From Arthrobacter sp. efr-133-R2A-120 (GTDB lineage Bacteria; Actinomycetota; Actinomycetes; Actinomycetales; Micrococcaceae), in assembly GCF_030209835.1 (NCBI RefSeq), contig NZ_JARVRF010000028.1, positions 1 through 64,000 of the forward strand: a stretch of 64,000 nucleotides of DNA, written 5' to 3'. Each line of letters starts with the position of its first letter. Position 1 is the stretch's first letter. Shown here in pieces: positions 59,479 through 64,000 of this stretch. Under the pieces are notes generated by a model that was not told where the DNA came from, did no database searches, and was given only the letters and a program-made list of their open reading frames with translations. A program made the translations under genes and the position numbers.

Positions 59479-61617
59479 ATGCGCAGCAAACTTGCTGAAC
59501 GGCTCAGCGCCCCGGGCGTCCGCTTCAAGTCCCTCCCCTGGGGATCGCGTTTTGCCCTGTTGTTCCTCGTGGTTATCGCCTTGGCAGCCATCTTCGCTCC
59601 GGTCGTCGCGCCCCACGATCCCCTGGAAACGTTCATTCCTGCGCAAGCTCCGGACGGCGACCACTTCTTCGGCACCGACCGCCTGGGCCGCGACATCTTC
59701 TCCCGGCTCCTTTACGGCTCACAATCCTCGCTCATGATCGGCCTCGGCGCAGTGGCCCTTGCGATCGTCGTCGGCGCCGTGCTTGGCTCGCTCGCCGCGA
59801 CGTCCAGCAAGGCCGTCAACGAGATCATCATGCGCCTCATGGACATCCTCATGGCCTTCCCGGGCATCGCCCTCGCGGCAGTGCTCCTGGCGGCGTTCGG
59901 CAACTCAGTGCCCACCATCATCGTCGCGATCGCCATCATCTACACCCCGCAGCTCGCCCGCGTGGTCCGCGCCAATGTGCTGTCCCAATACGGTGAAGAC
60001 TACGTCCGCGCCGAACGCGTGATGGGCGCCGGCCGCGCCTACATCCTGCTCAAGCACATTGTCCGCAACACCGCGGCCCCGGTGCTGGTTTTCGCCACGG
60101 TCATGGTGGCCGACGCCATCATCCTCGAAGCATCGCTGTCCTTCCTCGGCGCCGGCGTCCAGGATCCCGCGCCGTCATGGGGCAACGTGATCTCCTACGG
60201 CCGCAACCTGGTCCTCTCCGGCGGCTGGTGGGCAACCACCTTCGCCGGCCTCACCATCCTGCTCACCGTGCTTGCGCTGAACATCCTCGCCGAGGGCCTC
60301 ACTGATGCCATGGTGAATCCGAAGCTGCGGAAGGCACCGGTCGTGAAGGACGACGACGGTGCTGCCGCTGCCTTTGCGGGCGCCGCGATGGCGGGCGCCG
60401 CCGTCGATACCGAGATTGCGACGTCGGTGGCCCAGTCTTCCGTGGTGGAACAGCACGAGCTCGACGGCGTTCGCGCCGCCAACGGCGATCCGCTCTCCGA
60501 AGAGGACTACGCGGCGTCCGTCCTGAACGATCCGAAGCTCGCGGCAGAGAATCCGCACGCACTGCTCGATACGGAGCTTGAGCTCCTCGCATCGATCGAG
60601 GCCAAGCGCACCGATCGACTCCCACAGGTCCCAGCCGACGCCCGGAACGTGCTGGAGATCAAGAACCTGTCCATCCGCTTCCCCGGCCGCTTCGGCGAAA
60701 CCGCGATCGTGGACAACGTCTCCTTCACCGTCCGCGAAGGGGAAACCATGGGACTGGTGGGCGAATCCGGTTGCGGCAAGTCCATCACGTCCCTCGCGAT
60801 CATGGGCCTCCTGCCAAAGACCGCCGAGATCACCGGTTCCATCGTCTTCGATGGCAAGGAACTCCTGGATTCCGGCTCGAAGCACAGCAACGCCAAGGCC
60901 TACCAGGGCCTGCGCGGCGAACAGATCGCCATGGTGTACCAGGACGCGCTGAGCTCGCTCAACCCGTCCATGAAGATCAAGGAGCAAATGACCCAGCTGA
61001 CCAGGCGAGGCGGCCGCAAGACCCCTGCCGAGTTGCTGGAAATGGTCAAGCTCGATCCCGTGCGCACGCTCGCCAGCTATCCGCACGAGCTCTCCGGCGG
61101 CCAGCGCCAACGCGTGCTGATCGCCATGGCACTCTCCCGCTCGCCGAAGATCGTGGTGGCAGACGAACCCACCACCGCCCTAGACGTCACCGTCCAGAAG
61201 CAAGTAGTGGAACTGCTCAACGAACTGCGCGAACAGCTCGGCTTCGCCATGGTCTTCGTCAGCCACGACCTCGCCCTGGTTGCCTCCCTGGCGCACCGGA
61301 TCACGGTCATGTATGCAGGCCAGGTGGTGGAATCCGCACAAGCTTCGGAGCTCCTGCAGAACCCGCGGCACGAATACACGCGCGGTCTGTTGGGCGCAGT
61401 CCTTTCGATCGAGGCCGACGCCGTCCGCCTCCACCAGATCCCCGGCACCGTCCCCTCGCCGCGCGATTTCGCCGCTGGCGACCGCTTTGCGGCACGCTCG
61501 TTGAGGCCCGACGCCGACCCGAACCAGCAATTGGTCCTCGCCGTTGTTGAACCCGCGGGCGGCGGAACGGACCGGGACCACTACTGGGCCAGCCACCTGA
61601 AGGAGGACGCAAAATGA
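59479..61617 (+). CDS. ABC transporter permease-ATPase fusion (DppC-DppD type)
   Basis: 712 aa. Residues 1-290: DppC-like permease (FGTDRLGRDIFSRLLYGS, EAA loop DYVRAERVMGAGRAYI, SLSFLGAGVQDP). Then an ~95-aa Ala/Asp/Glu-rich linker. Residues ~390-712: ATPase with Walker A GESGCGKS, signature LSGGQRQR, Walker B VVADEPTTALD, H-loop FVSHDLAL, and the oligopeptide C-terminal domain. Fusion of the two is known in actinobacterial peptide-type and sialic-acid transporters. It overlaps the next gene by 4 nt. Confidence 0.93.
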   Translation: MRSKLAERLSAPGVRFKSLPWGSRFALLFLVVIALAAIFAPVVAPHDPLETFIPAQAPDGDHFFGTDRLGRDIFSRLLYGSQSSLMIGLGAVALAIVVGAVLGSLAATSSKAVNEIIMRLMDILMAFPGIALAAVLLAAFGNSVPTIIVAIAIIYTPQLARVVRANVLSQYGEDYVRAERVMGAGRAYILLKHIVRNTAAPVLVFATVMVADAIILEASLSFLGAGVQDPAPSWGNVISYGRNLVLSGGWWATTFAGLTILLTVLALNILAEGLTDAMVNPKLRKAPVVKDDDGAAAAFAGAAMAGAAVDTEIATSVAQSSVVEQHELDGVRAANGDPLSEEDYAASVLNDPKLAAENPHALLDTELELLASIEAKRTDRLPQVPADARNVLEIKNLSIRFPGRFGETAIVDNVSFTVREGETMGLVGESGCGKSITSLAIMGLLPKTAEITGSIVFDGKELLDSGSKHSNAKAYQGLRGEQIAMVYQDALSSLNPSMKIKEQMTQLTRRGGRKTPAELLEMVKLDPVRTLASYPHELSGGQRQRVLIAMALSRSPKIVVADEPTTALDVTVQKQVVELLNELREQLGFAMVFVSHDLALVASLAHRITVMYAGQVVESAQASELLQNPRHEYTRGLLGAVLSIEADAVRLHQIPGTVPSPRDFAAGDRFAARSLRPDADPNQQLVLAVVEPAGGGTDRDHYWASHLKEDAK

Positions 61618-62420
61618 GTGTTTCAACCGGCAAGCCGGTCATCGAACTGAAAGACGTCAAGGTCCACCACCGGGCCCGCACGGGCGGCCTCTTCCGGCCC
61701 AACATCGTCAAGGCAGTCAACGGCGTGGACTTCAGCATCAGCCGCGGCGAAACGGTCGGTATCGTCGGTGAGTCCGGCTGCGGCAAGTCCACGCTCGCTT
61801 CAGTGCTCGTGGGACTCCAGGCCCCGACGTCGGGCCAGGTGCTCTTCCACGGCAAGCCGGCCATCAAGCGCAACGCCCGGATGCGCAAGGAATTCGGACG
61901 CGCCGTCTCCGTGGTCTTCCAGGACCCCGCCACGGCACTCAATCCGCGCATGACCATCCAGGACATCCTCACCGATCCCCTGCAGGTGCACGGCATCGGC
62001 AACGCCGCGTCCCGCTCGGACAAGGTCAAGGAACTGCTGGCCCTCGTGGGCTTGCCGCAATCGGCGGCCGAGGTCACGCCGTCGCAAGTCTCCGGTGGCC
62101 AGCGCCAGCGCGTGGCGATCGCCCGCGCACTCGCCTTGGACCCGGACATCATCGTGGCGGACGAGCCGACGTCGGCCCTCGACGTTTCCGTCCGCGCCCA
62201 AGTCCTGAACCTGCTGTCCGACCTGAAAACCCAGCTGAACCTCGGCATGGTGTTCATTTCGCACGACATCCAGACCGTCCGCTACGTCTCCGACCGCATC
62301 TGCGTCATGTACTTCGGACAGATCGTCGAGGAAGGCCCGGCCGCCCAGATCTTCGACAACCCGAGCAACGACTACACCAAGAAGCTGCTCGGCGCCGCGC
62401 CCAGCCTGCTCCACACCTAA
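61614..62420 (+). CDS. ABC transporter ATP-binding protein, DppF type
   Basis: 268 aa. Walker A GESGCGKST, signature VSGGQRQRVA, Walker B IIVADEPTSALD, H-loop FISHDIQTV. It pairs with the ATPase half of the fusion protein to form the heterodimeric motor. ATGA overlap with the previous gene. Confidence 0.94.
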   Translation: MSVSTGKPVIELKDVKVHHRARTGGLFRPNIVKAVNGVDFSISRGETVGIVGESGCGKSTLASVLVGLQAPTSGQVLFHGKPAIKRNARMRKEFGRAVSVVFQDPATALNPRMTIQDILTDPLQVHGIGNAASRSDKVKELLALVGLPQSAAEVTPSQVSGGQRQRVAIARALALDPDIIVADEPTSALDVSVRAQVLNLLSDLKTQLNLGMVFISHDIQTVRYVSDRICVMYFGQIVEEGPAAQIFDNPSNDYTKKLLGAAPSLLHT

Positions 62421-62455
62421 GTTTTCCCATCCAGATCCAAGCAACGGAGATTTCT

Positions 62456-63373
62456 GTGTCTACTCAGTTCCAGGGCGTCATTCCCCCGGTCATCACCCCC
62501 CGCCACGCGGACGGCCGCGTTGACACCGCGTCCCTGAAGAACGTCACCAAGCACCTGCTCGACGGCGGTGTGTCCGGCCTCTTCGTGTTGGGCTCCTCCG
62601 GCGAGGTCCCCTACATGACCAACGAAGAGCGCGAACTCGCCGTCTCCACGATCGCCGACGCAAACGCCGGTGCCGTGCCCCTGATCGTGGGCGCCAACGA
62701 ACAAACGACCAACCGCGTCATCGAAGAAGCGCGCAAAGTTGTGGACCTCGGCGCCGACGCAATCGTGGTCACCTCCATGTACTACGCCATCGGCAACGCC
62801 CAGGAGACCGAAACCCACTTCCGCAGCATCCACGCTGCCGTGGACAAGCCGATCTTCGCCTACGACGTCCCCGTCCGCACCCACTTCAAGCTGCCCACCG
62901 ACCTCTTGGTCCGCCTCGGCCGCGACGGCGTGATCGCAGGCGTCAAGGACTCCTCCGGCGACGACGTCTCCTTCCGCCAACTCATCCTCGCAGCCAAGGA
63001 CATCCCCAACTTCGACATCTTCACAGGCCACGAAATCGTCGTCGACGGCGCCCTCCTCGCAGGCGCCCAAGGCGTAGTCCCCGGCCTCGGCAACGTCGAC
63101 CCCGCTGGTTACCGCCGCTTGTTCGACGCCACCCAAGACGGAGACTGGACCGCCGCCGCCGCCGAACAAGACCGCCTGGCCGACCTTTTCGACATCGTCT
63201 ACACCCCCAACGGCCGCGTCTCCGGCGGCGCAGCAGGACTAGGCGCTTTCAAGACCGCCCTCCAGCTCATGGGCATCATCGAATCCAACACGATGAGCGC
63301 CCCCATGCTCTCCCTCAACGCCGAAGAAACCTCCGCAATCCGCACGATCCTCGAGCGCAACGGCCTGGTCTAG
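62456..63373 (+). CDS. dihydrodipicolinate synthase/N-acetylneuraminate lyase family aldolase
   Basis: 305 aa, TIM-barrel class I aldolase. The Schiff-base Lys is K164 (AGVKDSSGD), the catalytic Tyr is Y136 (AYDVPVRT), and GSSGE (46-50) replaces the GTTGE of true DapA, closer to the GSTGE of sialate lyases. It probably splits N-acetylneuraminate or a related 2-keto acid to pyruvate and an aldehyde sugar. Start GTG 62456 with CGGAG upstream, 35 nt after the ATPase gene, so it closes the operon. Confidence 0.85.
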   Translation: MSTQFQGVIPPVITPRHADGRVDTASLKNVTKHLLDGGVSGLFVLGSSGEVPYMTNEERELAVSTIADANAGAVPLIVGANEQTTNRVIEEARKVVDLGADAIVVTSMYYAIGNAQETETHFRSIHAAVDKPIFAYDVPVRTHFKLPTDLLVRLGRDGVIAGVKDSSGDDVSFRQLILAAKDIPNFDIFTGHEIVVDGALLAGAQGVVPGLGNVDPAGYRRLFDATQDGDWTAAAAEQDRLADLFDIVYTPNGRVSGGAAGLGAFKTALQLMGIIESNTMSAPMLSLNAEETSAIRTILERNGLV

Positions 63374-63967
63374 GAGGGCGGCACCGGCTCGCTCACCGTT
63401 CGCGGGTTGCCGGATGTCACCTTCTGTGGGTTGCCTCGGCCGGGTCGTGACGCAGGGCCAGTTTTGCCGTCCCTTAGCGTTCAGCCCCTCCCCAAGCCTC
63501 GCAAGCTCGGCTCGGGCCCCTGGGGCTTCTCTTCCTCCCGACGCATCGCTACAGTCGCTGAGCGACTTCCGCAATGCTTTGGTCGGCGATGCGGGACTAC
63601 ACAAAACCGTCCCTCCGCCACTCGGGCGATTGGGTCACCGCTCGCTTCGGGAACGTCAGCATCCGCCGGCTCGGCGTGCGGTCTATGAGTCGACAGTTCG
63701 CAACGTCAGGTGAGCTAATCGCCCGAGGCGCCGGGCCGGGGTCTTGCGTAGGCGCGCATCGCCGACCAGAGTCGCCCGAAGGTCGCCCAGCGACCGGAGG
63801 GCGACGGCGGGAGGTGTCTAAGCGCCGGCAAGGCCGCGGTTTGGCGCCGCCGCAACCACACCTAACTTGAGCACACACGAAACGCTACGGTCCGCGCTGA
63901 CTCAGCCACATCAAGGCGTGTCCCAGCAGCAATGAACCCAGCAATCGAACGATCCGGAGGACAAAGC
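63374..63967. other. 594-bp intergenic region with nested inverted repeats
   Basis: No gene seen. Outer arms 63581-63600 and 63748-63767 (GGTCGGCGATGCG core, 18 of 20 paired) enclose inner arms CTCGGGCGATT (63621-63631) and CTAATCGCCCGAG (63715-63727). A weak family G-like stretch lies at 63484-63526, and GGTCGC-CCA-GCGACC occurs near 63791. It may hold the ROK kinase promoter. Confidence 0.6.
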
Positions 63968-64000
63968 ATGATGTACGTGGTCGGGGTTGATCTTGGAGGG
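63968..64000 (+). CDS. start of a ROK family sugar kinase
   Basis: Only 11 codons, MMYVVGVDLGG, are in the window; this is the ATP-binding N-terminus of ROK kinases (GVDLGGTK). GGAGG at 63956-63960, 7 nt before ATG 63968, marks the start. Behind a sialate-lyase-like aldolase, N-acetylmannosamine kinase is the natural guess. Confidence 0.7.
   Translation, partial: MMYVVGVDLGG

Overview
The window is high-GC actinobacterial chromosome, most likely from the Arthrobacter group (Micrococcaceae). Supporting signs are the block carD-ispD-ispF-cysS-rlmB, senX3-regX3 next to phoU and gpmA, a Bpa/PafE proteasome activator ending in GQYL, GTP-dependent PEP carboxykinase, many apparently leaderless genes (a TAnnnT -10 box 6-8 nt before ATG or GTG), and several families of intergenic palindromes. 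I see no prophage, insertion sequence, CRISPR array or rRNA. There are four tRNA genes.

Layout. 1-4.5 kb: glycogen metabolism (3' end of glgP, glgX, a barstar-like gene) and a nitrilase-family amidohydrolase. 4.7-9.4 kb: rlmB, cysS, ispF, ispD, carD on the minus strand. 9.7-14 kb: a lipoprotein, regX3-senX3 facing phoU across an 11-bp-phased Pho-box-like array, and gpmA. 14-20 kb: a methyltransferase, DUF2516, a cystathionine gamma-synthase-type enzyme, tmk-holB and a secreted peptidase. 20-25 kb: a HAD phosphatase, tRNA-Thr(CGT), then an accessory-looking block: HNH-like lipoprotein, a PheS-like stand-alone ligase with a structured leader, a PASTA protein and a membrane-anchored matrixin-type protease.

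25-34 kb: aldo/keto reductase, bpa and its partner gene, GNAT, PadR and quinone reductase, tRNA-Ser(TGA), and nitrite reductase genes nirD and nirB, which are divergent, with a GlnR-like array before nirB. 33-50 kb: a K+ channel-like gene overlapping uppP, a VOC protein, a large FAD/NAD(P) protein, an S9 peptidase, tRNA-Ser(GCT), a secreted metallophosphatase-like protein, an MFS exporter, a RecQ helicase fused to a phosphoribosyltransferase-like domain, phosphomannomutase, and the NO-response pair nsrR-hmp. 50-55 kb: a rifampicin-phosphotransferase-like enzyme with its TetR regulator and operator, pckG, and tRNA-Arg(ACG).

55.6-64 kb: a GntR regulator divergent from a peptide-type ABC transporter (binding protein, permease, permease-ATPase fusion, ATPase), then a DapA/NanA-type aldolase and the start of a ROK kinase. 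The order and the fused subunit resemble the sialic-acid (sia/nan) genes of Corynebacterium, so sialic-acid or amino-sugar uptake is the leading inference.

The most interesting locus is 22.3-23.6 kb. A class II tRNA-synthetase-like protein (PheS core plus FDX-ACB domain, altered Phe-recognition motif) follows a leader that carries a T-box-like GGTGGAACC core, two hairpins, a competing long-range helix and an anti-Shine-Dalgarno sequence.
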